Position numbers and translations under genes: made by a program. The notes below the pieces were generated by a model that was not told where the DNA came from, did no database searches, and saw only the letters and a program-made list of their open reading frames with translations. From Alistipes sp. ZOR0009 (GTDB taxonomy: Bacteria > Bacteroidota > Bacteroidia > Bacteroidales > ZOR0009), in assembly GCF_000798815.1 (NCBI RefSeq), contig NZ_JTLD01000076.1, positions 1 through 37,509 of the forward strand: a DNA stretch of 37,509 nucleotides. The letters run 5' to 3'. This document shows positions 25,463 to 34,034 of this stretch, piece after piece (within the stretch, counting starts at the first letter, position 1; each line of letters starts with the position of its first letter).

Positions 25463-25937
25463 TTTCCGACCGTAGCTGAAAGTCCCGTTGGAGCACCACG
25501 CCTACCTCCTACCGCAACCAGAAGTGGCTCCTGCCCTCTTTTGTAACCCCGATCGCAGTCGGAAGCTCTTTTTACCTCAAAAACATCTTCCGACCGTAGT
25601 AGGAAGCACTTCGAGACCTTTATTTATACTTCCGACCGTAGTCAGAAGTACTTTTCAGCCCAAAATCCACATCCGATTATAGTCGCAAGTACTTTTTATC
25701 TCAAAAACAGCCTCCGACCGTAGTCGGAGGTACTTCGAGACCTCTATTTACACTTCCGACCGTAGTCAGAAGTACTTTTCAGCCCAAAATCCACATCCGA
25801 TTACAGTCGGAAGCACTTTTGCCTCAAAAACATCTTCCGACCGTAGTAGGAAGCACTTCGAGACCTCACGTTGTGCTTCCGAACGTAGCTGGAGGTAGGT
25901 TTTGCCCTCTGGGGGTACTTCCTACCGCAGCCCAAAG
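25463..25937. repeat. array of 12 imperfect palindromes at 40-42-bp spacing
   Basis: Twelve 20-bp elements start at 25463, 25505, 25546, 25587, 25629, 25670, 25711, 25753, 25794, 25834, 25876 and 25918. The consensus is CTTCCGACCGTAGTCGGAAG, two 8-base arms around CGTA. The copy at 25711 is a perfect palindrome with both arms changed together (CCTCCGAC/GTCGGAGG). Elements are separated by 20-22-bp AT-richer spacers. In the middle of the array spacers recur every third unit, giving a higher-order repeat of 123-124 bp (GAGACC at 25613, 25737, 25860). The 41-bp step is not a multiple of three and the frames are broken, so it is not coding. Outer copies are more decayed than inner ones. The function is unknown to me. 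Confidence 0.88.
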
Positions 25938-26312
25938 CGGCGCCTCTGGCCAACGGCACGCCCCACAGCCCTCCGAAGCGCGGTAAGGGCTACGGGCTAC
26001 GCCGGCACCATCATCGGCAGACATCGAGACATAAGCGGGAATAAAAAAAGCGCCATCTCCAAAAGGGAAATGCCGCCAGACAGGGGCTGTACGCCGCCTA
26101 GGCTGCCATCGCCAGCCTATACGAGGTTGTACGTGGGGATGCATCAACCAGCCGCCCAGCCGTTGGCCAGCGGCAGCATCCACCTAAAAGAAAGGGAACG
26201 ATGTAAAAGCAAAGAGGCCACCCGCCGTTTGGCCAATGCGCCCCGTGAAAGCCCCTACGGGGTGGCAGGCACGGGCAGGCGGCAGCGCGGACAGGCTACC
26301 GAGGCCGCGGCG
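25938..26312. other. GC-rich gene-free region between the palindrome array and yaaA
   Basis: About 375 bases at roughly 60 percent GC. Open frames exist on both strands because stop codons are rare at this GC content, but their products have no recognisable domain, so none is called. No intrinsic terminator for yaaA was found. The segment contains GC-rich direct words (GGCAGGC, GGCGGC) but no ordered repeat. Confidence 0.4.
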
Positions 26313-27077
26313 CTACCGAACAAACACCCAACGATCCATCGTCGATAGGTCGGGGTTGTAGGCGTAGCCGCCGTAGTCGAAGGTTTTGATATCCTCCACC
26401 TCCTGTATGTTTTGCTCGGCCAAAAAGCGCACCATCATGCCGCGGGCGCGCTTGGCCATCAGGGCAATTACGCGTGGCCTATCGCCCCTATCCTCCATAA
26501 ACACGGGCGTTACGATGCGGGCGTTTATGCTGGAGGGGATAATCGACTTAAAGTACTCCTCGGAGGCGAGGTTTACCAAGGTTGGATTTTCGAGTAGCAG
26601 GAATTCGAGGTTCAGCGCATCGGTGATGGTGCTGCCCCAAAACTGGTAGAGGTTCTTGGCCTCGCCCACGCCCAGCTTGCTGCCCATTTCGAGGCGGTAG
26701 GGCTGGATGAGGTCGAGCGGACGAAGCACCCCGTACAGCCCCGAGAGGATGCGCAGGCGCCCCTTTAGGTAGTCTACCTGCTGGGGGGTTAGGCTGCGGA
26801 TGTCGAGCCCATCGTACACGTCGCCGTCGAAGGCATACACCGCCTGACGGGCGTTATCGGGGGTAAATGGCAGGTGCCACTTCTGGAAGCGCTCGAAGTT
26901 GAGCACAGCCAGCTTGTCGCTGACGTGCATCAGGCTGGCAATGTCGGCCGGATGCAGCTGGCGGAGCGCTTCAATCAGCCGCTCCGACCTATCGAGAAAT
27001 TGCGGTTCGGTAAATTCTGCTACAGGAACTTCACTTTTAAAATCGAGCGTTTTTGCTGGAGAAATAACAATCTTCAT
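26313..27077 (-). CDS. yaaA: peroxide stress protein YaaA (UPF0246/DUF328)
   Basis: 254 residues. The family start MKIVISPAKTLDF is exact, followed by segments seen in YaaA proteins: AVYAFDGDVYDGLDIRSL, LRILSGLYGVLRPLDLIQPYRLEMGSKL, the FWGSTITDAL block, and KRARGMMVRFLAEQNI near the C-terminus. E. coli YaaA lowers intracellular free iron during hydrogen peroxide stress and binds DNA; the same role in Bacteroidota is inferred. It is cytoplasmic. It lies 133 bases after tsaD on the same strand and could be transcribed with it. Length is normal. Confidence 0.95.
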   Translation of the reverse strand: MKIVISPAKTLDFKSEVPVAEFTEPQFLDRSERLIEALRQLHPADIASLMHVSDKLAVLNFERFQKWHLPFTPDNARQAVYAFDGDVYDGLDIRSLTPQQVDYLKGRLRILSGLYGVLRPLDLIQPYRLEMGSKLGVGEAKNLYQFWGSTITDALNLEFLLLENPTLVNLASEEYFKSIIPSSINARIVTPVFMEDRGDRPRVIALMAKRARGMMVRFLAEQNIQEVEDIKTFDYGGYAYNPDLSTMDRWVFVR

Positions 27078-27210
27078 ATGTATAAAATTTAATGATCGTG
27101 GTTGTACCCGTTGCCTACAGGGCTACAGAGGGGCATTGCTGGTGCCCCACGCTTCGGATAGCGGCAGGCGCTTGTGTGGCAGGGTCTCTCTCCTAAACAA
27201 ACAAGTCGAC

Positions 27211-28230
27211 CTAAAGCTTAATCCGCGTTACCGGAGCCACCGAAAGCGGCGTGCGCTCGCCCTTAAGGTAGCGGAAGTATCCCGTTATGCCAATCATGGC
27301 GGCATTATCGGTGGTGTAGCCAAACTCTGGAATAAAGACGCTCCACCTGCGCTTTATGCCCTCCTCTACCAGCCTATCGCGCAGCCCCGAGTTGGCCGAT
27401 ACGCCGCCGGCTACGGCAATCTGGCGTATGCCGGTTTGCTTAGCCGCCTTTACGAGCTTGTCCATAAGCACCTCTATAATGGTATACTGGATGGATGCGC
27501 ACAGGTCGGCCTTATGCTCCTCAATAAAGTTGGGGTTCTGGGCTACGGCATCCCTCAAAAAGTAGAGGAACGATGTCTTAAGGCCGCTAAAGCTGTAGTT
27601 CAAATCCGGAATCTGCGGCTTAGCGAACTTAAACGCCTTGGCGTCGCCCTCCTTGGCCAGCTTATCAATCATGGGGCCTCCGGGATAGGGCAGCCCCATC
27701 ACCTTGGCGCACTTGTCGAAGGCCTCGCCGGCGGCATCGTCAAGCGTTTGACCGATGATTTCCATCTCTAAATGGTCGCGTACCACCACAATCTGCGAGT
27801 GCCCTCCCGATACGAGCAGGCAAAGGAACGGAAACTGCGGCTGCACAGGCTCCTGATCGGGCTTCTGTATAAAGTGCGCCAGGATGTGCCCCTGCAGGTG
27901 GTTTACCTCCACCAAGGGTACGTTCAGCGATATGGATAGCCCCTTTGCAAAAGACGTACCAACCAGCAGCGAGCCCAGCAGCCCCGGGCCGCTTGTAAAG
28001 GCAATGGCGTCGATGTCCGACACCTCCACGTTGGCCATTTCGAGCGCCCGATGTACCACCGGAATTATGTTTTGCTGATGCGCCCTAGAGGCCAACTCGG
28101 GAATAACGCCACCATACTTCTGGTGCACATCCTGGTTGGCAATAACGTTAGAGAGCAGCACCTGATCTCGGATTACCGCTGCCGAAGTGTCATCACACGA
28201 AGATTCTATCGCTAAAATTGTAACTGCCAT
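27211..28230 (-). CDS. tsaD: tRNA N6-adenosine threonylcarbamoyltransferase TsaD
   Basis: 339 residues. ASKHA-fold protein with ILAIESSCDDTS at the N-terminus, the metal-binding His111 and His115 in NHLQGHILAHF, the LLVSGGHSQIV segment and a late VAGGVSANSGLR motif. It transfers the threonylcarbamoyl group to A37 of tRNAs that read ANN codons, working with TsaB, TsaC and TsaE, none of which is in this window. The gene diverges from the long tamB-like gene across 48 bases, an arrangement I know from other Bacteroidota. The start ATG at 28230 gives the usual family N-terminus. Confidence 0.97.
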   Translation of the reverse strand: MAVTILAIESSCDDTSAAVIRDQVLLSNVIANQDVHQKYGGVIPELASRAHQQNIIPVVHRALEMANVEVSDIDAIAFTSGPGLLGSLLVGTSFAKGLSISLNVPLVEVNHLQGHILAHFIQKPDQEPVQPQFPFLCLLVSGGHSQIVVVRDHLEMEIIGQTLDDAAGEAFDKCAKVMGLPYPGGPMIDKLAKEGDAKAFKFAKPQIPDLNYSFSGLKTSFLYFLRDAVAQNPNFIEEHKADLCASIQYTIIEVLMDKLVKAAKQTGIRQIAVAGGVSANSGLRDRLVEEGIKRRWSVFIPEFGYTTDNAAMIGITGYFRYLKGERTPLSVAPVTRIKL

Positions 28231-28240
28231 CGCCTATCGC

Positions 28241-28271
28241 TGTGTAATAAAATTTATTTATGCTAGTTTTG
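28241..28271 (+). promoter_or_regulatory. promoter of the tamB-like gene, leaving almost no leader
   Basis: TGTG at 28241-28244, 19 bases, then an exact TAGTTTTG at 28264-28271. Only 7 bases separate the box from the ATG at 28279, so the transcript should start within a few bases of the start codon. Confidence 0.55.
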
Positions 28272-28278
28272 TGTCTGT

Positions 28279-31200
28279 ATGACTAAAAAGGAACTACTCA
28301 AAAAAATAGTAAAGATAACTTCGTACACGGTATTGACATTGTTGGCAATACCGCTTGTTCTTTTTTTAGCCTTAAAGAGCCCAAAAGTACAAACTTTCGT
28401 TGTACATCAGATAACCAACATCCTTTCGGAAAAGTTTAAAACAGAAATTAGCATCGAGTCGGTAGACTATGCCTTCTTCAACAAGCTCCGAATGAATAAG
28501 GTGTTCGTTCGCGACCAAAAGGGCGATACGCTACTTTATGCCAGCAAGATATACACATCGGTGCGTTGGGTAAACCTACAAAATAGAACCATATCGATAG
28601 GCACCGCCGAGCTGGATAACGGAAAGTTTTTTCTGAAGCAGGACTCGACGCATACCCTGAATTTAAAGTTTATTTTAGATGCATTTGCCTCTAAGGATAC
28701 CACCAAGGCAAAGCCCTTTACCTTCCGCGTACGTAACCTCGAACTAAACGACTTTGCCTTTAAGTACCATAAGTGGGGTGCTCCAAAAATTCCCTACGGC
28801 ATGAACTATGCCGACCTAGATATCCGCAACATCCGCCTAAACCTGCGCAATATCCGCATAGATGGCGATAAGATAAAGGCTAAAATGGCCCACCTGAGCG
28901 CCACCGAGAAGTGCGGCTTCGTTCTAAACAAGCTAAATGCCGATATCGACTTTTCGCCCCGCGAGATTAAGCTCTCCAACGCAAAGGTCATAACCCCACT
29001 TACCAAGCTCAACACCTCGCACATCATTTTCCGTTTTAACGGGTTTAAGGATTGGCTCGATTACGTACACAAGGTGCGCATGGATGTGGTTTTCAACAAC
29101 TCGTTGGTCGACTTTAGTTCGATAGCCTACTTTGCTCCTACCCTTTTAAGGTGGGATCTTAAAGGCTACGTTGATGGGCGTGTACGAGGTCCCGTGTCGG
29201 CACTTAGAAGCGACAACCTCGAATTTAGAGCAGGCGACAGCACCTACATCGCCCTAAACTTTTCGATAGTTGGACTACCAAATGCCGAGCAAACCATCTG
29301 GAGAGGAAACGTAGAGAAGGTATCCTCGAACGGTAAGGAGCTGGGGCAGCTGGTAAAAACATTTGTTGGCACGCACGGCGAACAGGTGGCCAACATCATA
29401 GGGAAGCTAGGTCCGCTTAACCTGAATGCCTACTTCAGCGGTAAGTTTGCAGCTTTTACCTCCTCGGCCGAGGTAACATCTGCCATTGGAAACATATCAG
29501 CATCGCTGGATACCAAGGAAAGCAAAGGGCACACCAATGGCTACAAGCTGCAGTTTACCACAAAGGCTCTACACCTTGGGCACCTGCTCGATCTTAACAA
29601 GTTCGGAACAATAACCACCAGTTTTAAATCGGAAGGTGCCACCACCGGCCAGCTAATACATAGCTCCGAATCGGTGGCAATAGTAGACGAGCTGCAGTTT
29701 AACGGCTACACGTACAAAAACCTAGACCTGCTCATAGACCGTAACGGTCGCCAGTACGACTACGAGCTAAACTCGCGCAGCAAGGATGCCGAGCTTCGCC
29801 TTGTGGGCAGCTACAACTTCGAAACAAAAATTCCGAGAACCATAGCCTCGGCAAAAATAGATCACATCAACCTTCACAATCTAAACTTCATGGATAAGGA
29901 TACCATCTCTTCCATAAGAGGATTGATGAGCGTTGACTTTACAGGCACCAAGGTGGATGAAATGAATGGCTCCTTTACGGTTGACCATGCCACGCTGGTT
30001 TCTCATCAAAAGGAATTCCTACTAGGACGAGCAGAGGTTAACATCCAAAACTCGGAGCAACAGCGCGTCTTAACTCTCAAGTCAGACTTTATGGATGCGA
30101 TGCTAAAAGGTAACGCTTCGCTGACCAAAATAAAAGATGGTGTCGACTACTTTGTAAAGCTATACCTTCCAAGCCTACCCTATAGCCGAAAAATTAGCAG
30201 CATCGTACCAGCAGAAAAAGCAGCAGCACCCGCTATAAGCCCAAATAGAAATAGGTACCTCTTTGACTGCAAAGTAAAAAATGCAGAAACGTTACTCTCC
30301 TTCTTTGTGCCCAACCTAAAAGTTGATAAAGGAACTACGCTTATAGGCGAGGTTGCACCTTCGCTAAACAAGGTCGACGTACGTCTGAAATCTGGAAATA
30401 TTCAAATTGGAAGCAACCAGTTTAAAAACATAAACCTGCAAACTTTTGGGAGCGAAGATAACCTAAAAGCCAGCGTTGCTTGCGAAGAGTATATCAATAG
30501 CAACCTTTCATTAAAAAAGGTAAGCTACGAAGCCTTTACCCAAAATGATAAGGTTAATAGCACCGTATCGTTTAATAACACTACAAGGGAATCTAAGAAT
30601 GAGGGAACTCTTAGGTTTATAACCAATTTCGAGAATAAAAAACCATCCCGAAAAATTCACTTTCAAACAGATTTCCTCAAATCGACGCTAACGGTAAACG
30701 ACATTCCGTGGACTATTGGCAATGCCATCATCACCCTCGACTCCTCCACCGTTGCAATCGAGGATTTTAAGCTAACCAACCAACAGCAAAAGATTGCCGT
30801 TGCAGGTAAAATTTCTGAAAACAAAGATGACCAGCTACACTTTATCATCAACAATATCGACGTTCAAAATTTTAAAACGCTCTTTGCAAAATCAGGCTTC
30901 GACATACAAGGCTACTTAAATGGTGTGGCAACCCTAAAGAATATCTATAAAAGCCCCATGCTGTTTAGCAATATCAAGCTAAACGACGCCTACATCAACG
31001 GACGTGCTGTAGGTAGCCCAGAGCTGATTAGCTCGTGGGATGATGTTTCTAAAAAAATTAGCATCTTTTCGTCAAACTACATAAACGACAGGGAGATTTA
31101 CAGGATATCGGGAACCATAACACCCGATACCAAAGAGCTAGATTTAGATGTAAAAGTCGACCAGCTTCGAGCGTTTCTTCTAGAACCCTTTACGGCTGGT

Positions 31201-32802
31201 ATTGTATCCAACTTACGGGGCTTTATTTCGGCCAACCTAAGCATAAAAGGCAAAACGAACAGCCCTATTATCGAAGGTAAGGCATACCTGAATGATGTCA
31301 AGGCCAAAGTGGACTTTCTAAACACGACGTACGGAATCAACGCACCTGTTACCATTACTCAAAACGAAATTCGTATTGCAAACGATACTCTTACCGATGT
31401 AAATGGACAAATTGCATTGGTTGATGCCCGTGTAACCCACCGCAACCTGAAAGATTTCAAATTTGATATCAACATTCAGCCTCAGAAATTGCTGGCTTTA
31501 AACACCAACCCAAAACTTAGCAATATTTTTTACGGAACAGCTTACGCATCAGGGCTAGTTAAAATACAGGGCGACTTACAAAATCTAGTAATGCGCATCA
31601 GCGCTCAAACTGAAAAAAACACAAAGGTTGTTATACCTTTAAATAATAGAACTCAAATTCAGGATCAAAGCTTTTTAACCTTCGTAAATCCCAACTCCAA
31701 CGAGGTCGATTTTAAACCAGAGGAAAAGAAGACAAAGTTTAAACCTAAATCTAACCTCAAAATATACCTCGACCTAACGGTGACACCTGATGCAGAAGCC
31801 CAAATCCTGCTAGATGCCAGCATGGGTGGTATGGCTATAAAAGCTCAAGGAAATTCCGTGCTAAGCATGGAGGTCGATCCTTCAACCAACCTTTTCCAGA
31901 TCAGAGGAGTGTACACCATTCAAAAAGGGAACTTCAAGCTCTCGCTGCTCAACCTGACCTCAAAAGATTTTTCGATAGATAACGGAAGCACCATATCGTG
32001 GACTGGCGATCCTGCCAACGCGTCGATTAACGTGGCTGCGACCTATAAAGTTCGTACTAGCTTAGCGCCCCTATTTGCAGGAACAGAGCAAGGCAGCAAC
32101 CAGCGCTACAACATCGACTGTAAGACCTCGTTAAGTGGAATGCTTTTAAATCCAACCATCAAATTTGATGTAAAACTCCCAGAAAGTGATCCAGCAACAC
32201 AAACATTGGTTGCCGCTGCATTAAACACTGAGAGCCAAATGCAGAAGCAGTTCATTAGCCTTCTTATGATCGGCCAGTTTTACCCAGAACAAACATCCCA
32301 AAATAATAATGATGTTATTGCCAATGCTGGAAAAGGTATGGCATCCGATCTTATCTTTAGCCAGCTCACAAACATTGTTTCCCAAATATCGAATGATGTT
32401 GATTTTGGAATAAAATATACGCCTGCAACAGCAACTACAGATCAGGAATACGAGGTATCCTTCTCAAAAAACCTATTCAACGACTGGGTTACCGTAAATG
32501 GGGTTGTCGATTTTTCAGGAAACACGAAATCGACAGGACAGGGTGTTGCGGGAGATTACGACATTGAAGTTAAGTTGGACAAAAAAGATCGGCTAAAGTT
32601 TAAAATGTTCTCCTACCAGCAACAAGATAACCTCCTAAAGCTGAGCAACACCAAACAAGGTGTGGGGATTTTCTATCAAGAACAGTTCAACTCCTTTAGA
32701 GATCTATTTAAGCGTAAAAAAAAGAAACGTAAGGAGGTAAATCCAGACTCCTCCTCCGCAAATAATAGCAAGGAAGCAAACAAGCAGCCAACACTTCGCT
32801 GA
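28279..32802 (+). CDS. TamB-like translocation and assembly module protein (DUF490)
   Basis: 1507 residues. One N-terminal membrane anchor (about 14-33, SYTVLTLLAIPLVLFLALKS) is followed by an AsmA-like opening (KVQTFVVHQITNILSEKFKTEISIESVDYAFFNKLRMNKVFV) and a long run of repetitive beta-strand segments typical of the beta-taco fold. The C-terminal third (about 1060-1440) is the TamB/DUF490 domain, with ILLDASMGGMAIKAQGNSVLSM, YTIQKGNFKLSLLN and ISWTGDPANASINVAATY. In proteobacteria TamB works with TamA and in lipid transport between inner and outer membrane; Bacteroidota forms are thought to act with an Omp85 protein, not in this window. Located in the periplasm and anchored in the inner membrane. 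The basic C-terminal tail RKKKKRKEVNPDSSS is a common family ending. Confidence 0.93.
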   Translation: MTKKELLKKIVKITSYTVLTLLAIPLVLFLALKSPKVQTFVVHQITNILSEKFKTEISIESVDYAFFNKLRMNKVFVRDQKGDTLLYASKIYTSVRWVNLQNRTISIGTAELDNGKFFLKQDSTHTLNLKFILDAFASKDTTKAKPFTFRVRNLELNDFAFKYHKWGAPKIPYGMNYADLDIRNIRLNLRNIRIDGDKIKAKMAHLSATEKCGFVLNKLNADIDFSPREIKLSNAKVITPLTKLNTSHIIFRFNGFKDWLDYVHKVRMDVVFNNSLVDFSSIAYFAPTLLRWDLKGYVDGRVRGPVSALRSDNLEFRAGDSTYIALNFSIVGLPNAEQTIWRGNVEKVSSNGKELGQLVKTFVGTHGEQVANIIGKLGPLNLNAYFSGKFAAFTSSAEVTSAIGNISASLDTKESKGHTNGYKLQFTTKALHLGHLLDLNKFGTITTSFKSEGATTGQLIHSSESVAIVDELQFNGYTYKNLDLLIDRNGRQYDYELNSRSKDAELRLVGSYNFETKIPRTIASAKIDHINLHNLNFMDKDTISSIRGLMSVDFTGTKVDEMNGSFTVDHATLVSHQKEFLLGRAEVNIQNSEQQRVLTLKSDFMDAMLKGNASLTKIKDGVDYFVKLYLPSLPYSRKISSIVPAEKAAAPAISPNRNRYLFDCKVKNAETLLSFFVPNLKVDKGTTLIGEVAPSLNKVDVRLKSGNIQIGSNQFKNINLQTFGSEDNLKASVACEEYINSNLSLKKVSYEAFTQNDKVNSTVSFNNTTRESKNEGTLRFITNFENKKPSRKIHFQTDFLKSTLTVNDIPWTIGNAIITLDSSTVAIEDFKLTNQQQKIAVAGKISENKDDQLHFIINNIDVQNFKTLFAKSGFDIQGYLNGVATLKNIYKSPMLFSNIKLNDAYINGRAVGSPELISSWDDVSKKISIFSSNYINDREIYRISGTITPDTKELDLDVKVDQLRAFLLEPFTAGIVSNLRGFISANLSIKGKTNSPIIEGKAYLNDVKAKVDFLNTTYGINAPVTITQNEIRIANDTLTDVNGQIALVDARVTHRNLKDFKFDINIQPQKLLALNTNPKLSNIFYGTAYASGLVKIQGDLQNLVMRISAQTEKNTKVVIPLNNRTQIQDQSFLTFVNPNSNEVDFKPEEKKTKFKPKSNLKIYLDLTVTPDAEAQILLDASMGGMAIKAQGNSVLSMEVDPSTNLFQIRGVYTIQKGNFKLSLLNLTSKDFSIDNGSTISWTGDPANASINVAATYKVRTSLAPLFAGTEQGSNQRYNIDCKTSLSGMLLNPTIKFDVKLPESDPATQTLVAAALNTESQMQKQFISLLMIGQFYPEQTSQNNNDVIANAGKGMASDLIFSQLTNIVSQISNDVDFGIKYTPATATTDQEYEVSFSKNLFNDWVTVNGVVDFSGNTKSTGQGVAGDYDIEVKLDKKDRLKFKMFSYQQQDNLLKLSNTKQGVGIFYQEQFNSFRDLFKRKKKKRKEVNPDSSSANNSKEANKQPTLR

Positions 32803-32816
32803 CAGGGTAAACATTA

Positions 32817-32842
32817 GCATTAATTTCCAGAAATGTTAATGC
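32817..32842 (+). terminator. weak hairpin after the tamB-like gene
   Basis: GCATTAATTT at 32817-32826 pairs with AAA and TTAATGC at 32831-32842, with a two-base bulge and a 4-base loop. It is AT-rich and followed only by CTTTG, so it may be a weak terminator or merely chance. It lies directly before the exbB promoter. Confidence 0.3.
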
Positions 32843-32843
32843 C

Positions 32844-32875
32844 TTTGTCCTAGTGTTATCTTTTTACTATTTTCG
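32844..32875 (+). promoter_or_regulatory. promoter of the exbB-exbD-tonB operon
   Basis: TTTG at 32844-32847, 20 bases, then TATTTTCG at 32868-32875, one base off TAnnTTTG. Transcription from about 32881 would exclude the upstream in-frame ATG at 32853 and supports the start at 32901. Confidence 0.55.
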
Positions 32876-32900
32876 ACAAAACTTAAGCCCTAAAAAGAAT

Positions 32901-33602
32901 ATGATGTTTAATATTTTACTTCAAAGTGGTGCTGCTGCCGACACGGCAAACACCCTTGTAGCCCAATCGACTCAGGCCGAAGGGTTATCTTTTTTTTCGT
33001 TAATGGTAAAGGGAGGTCCAATTATGATTCCCCTAGCCGTACTATCGGTACTTGCTATCTATATTTTTGTAGAACGATATATTGCCATTCGCAAAGCCAG
33101 TAAATACGATTTAAACTTCATGAATCGCATAAGAGAGTATATCCATGAAGGAAAAATAGATTCAGCGCTAGAACTGTGTCGCCATAATGAAACGCCTATT
33201 GCGCGCATGATAGAGAAGGGTATTGAACGAATTGGACGACCTTTAAACGACGTAAACACGGCTATCGAAAACGTAGGCAACCTTGAAATTGCAAAGCTAG
33301 AAAAAGGCCTACCCCTTCTAGCAACCGTATCGGGAGGAGCACCAATGATTGGCTTCTTAGGCACGGTAGTAGGTATGATTGATGCCTTCTACAAAATGTC
33401 AGCAGCAGGTAACAACCTCAATATTGGATTACTATCAAATGGTATATATATAGCAATGGTAACCACCGTAGGTGGACTAATTGTTGGTATTATGGCATAT
33501 TTTGGTTATAATATTTTAGTGGCTCGTATCGAGAAGTTGGTTTACAACATGGAGGCAAATACGATGGTATTCATGGATTTGCTTAACGAACCCGTAAAAT
33601 AA
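32901..33602 (+). CDS. exbB: ExbB/TolQ/MotA-family proton channel subunit
   Basis: 233 residues from the ATG at 32901. An earlier in-frame ATG at 32853 lies upstream of the likely transcription start and adds nonsense residues, so it is not used. Three membrane helices are seen: GGPIMIPLAVLSVLAIYIFVERY, a second near LLATVSGGAPMIGFLGTVVGMIDAF, and GIYIAMVTTVGGLIVGIMAYFGYNIL. The GTVVGMI and TTVGGLIVGI segments line the channel in ExbB/TolQ proteins. It forms the inner-membrane motor with ExbD, using the proton gradient to energise TonB. First gene of an operon exbB, exbD, tonB. Confidence 0.93.
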   Translation: MMFNILLQSGAAADTANTLVAQSTQAEGLSFFSLMVKGGPIMIPLAVLSVLAIYIFVERYIAIRKASKYDLNFMNRIREYIHEGKIDSALELCRHNETPIARMIEKGIERIGRPLNDVNTAIENVGNLEIAKLEKGLPLLATVSGGAPMIGFLGTVVGMIDAFYKMSAAGNNLNIGLLSNGIYIAMVTTVGGLIVGIMAYFGYNILVARIEKLVYNMEANTMVFMDLLNEPVK

Positions 33603-33624
33603 TAGCAAAATAAAAGATACTACA

Positions 33625-34026
33625 ATGGCAATTAAAAGAGGATCAAAAGTAGAAACCAGCTTCAGCATGTCGTCAATGTCCGACATGGTCTTTTTGCTGC
33701 TTATCTTCTTTCTCGTAACATCCACCCTTGTAAGCCCGAATGCGCTTAAGTTACTGCTCCCTAAAAGTAATAGCCAAGTGCCAGGAAAGCCTGTAACAAG
33801 CGTTTCCATTGCTGATAAAAACGGAACATACTTTTTCTACATAGAAACAGAGCCAGTTGCTTTCGAAAACCTACAAAGCGTACTACAGCAAAAATTGATG
33901 AACGAAGAGGAAAAAAGCATTGCGCTTCATGTAGACAAAAGTGTACCAATGGAACAAGTTGTTAAGGTAATGAATATCGCCAAAGACAACAATTATAAGT
34001 TAATATTGGCAACCAGTCCAGAATAA
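33625..34026 (+). CDS. exbD: ExbD/TolR-family motor protein
   Basis: 133 residues: a short cytoplasmic N-terminus, one membrane helix (about 20-40, MVFLLLIFFLVTSTLVSP) with the proton-carrying Asp20 at its inner end (SMSDMVFLL), and a periplasmic domain with the strand-helix pattern of ExbD/TolR (VTSVSIADKNGTYFFYIE ... IALHVDKSVPMEQVVKVMNIAKDNNYKLILAT). All features needed for function are present. It lies 22 bases after exbB and 8 bases before tonB. Bacteroidota often carry two exbD genes in such operons; only one is here. Confidence 0.93.
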   Translation: MAIKRGSKVETSFSMSSMSDMVFLLLIFFLVTSTLVSPNALKLLLPKSNSQVPGKPVTSVSIADKNGTYFFYIETEPVAFENLQSVLQQKLMNEEEKSIALHVDKSVPMEQVVKVMNIAKDNNYKLILATSPE

Positions 34027-34034
34027 ACCACTCT

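Noticed and set aside
25463-25937. CRISPR array
   Set aside because: The 20-base units are too short and too variable, the spacers recur every third unit instead of being unique, and no cas gene is in the window.
25488-26348. Open frames in and after the palindrome array
   Set aside because: The 41-bp period is not a multiple of three, the products have no domain features, and overlapping frames on both strands in 25866-26348 are expected at about 60 percent GC.
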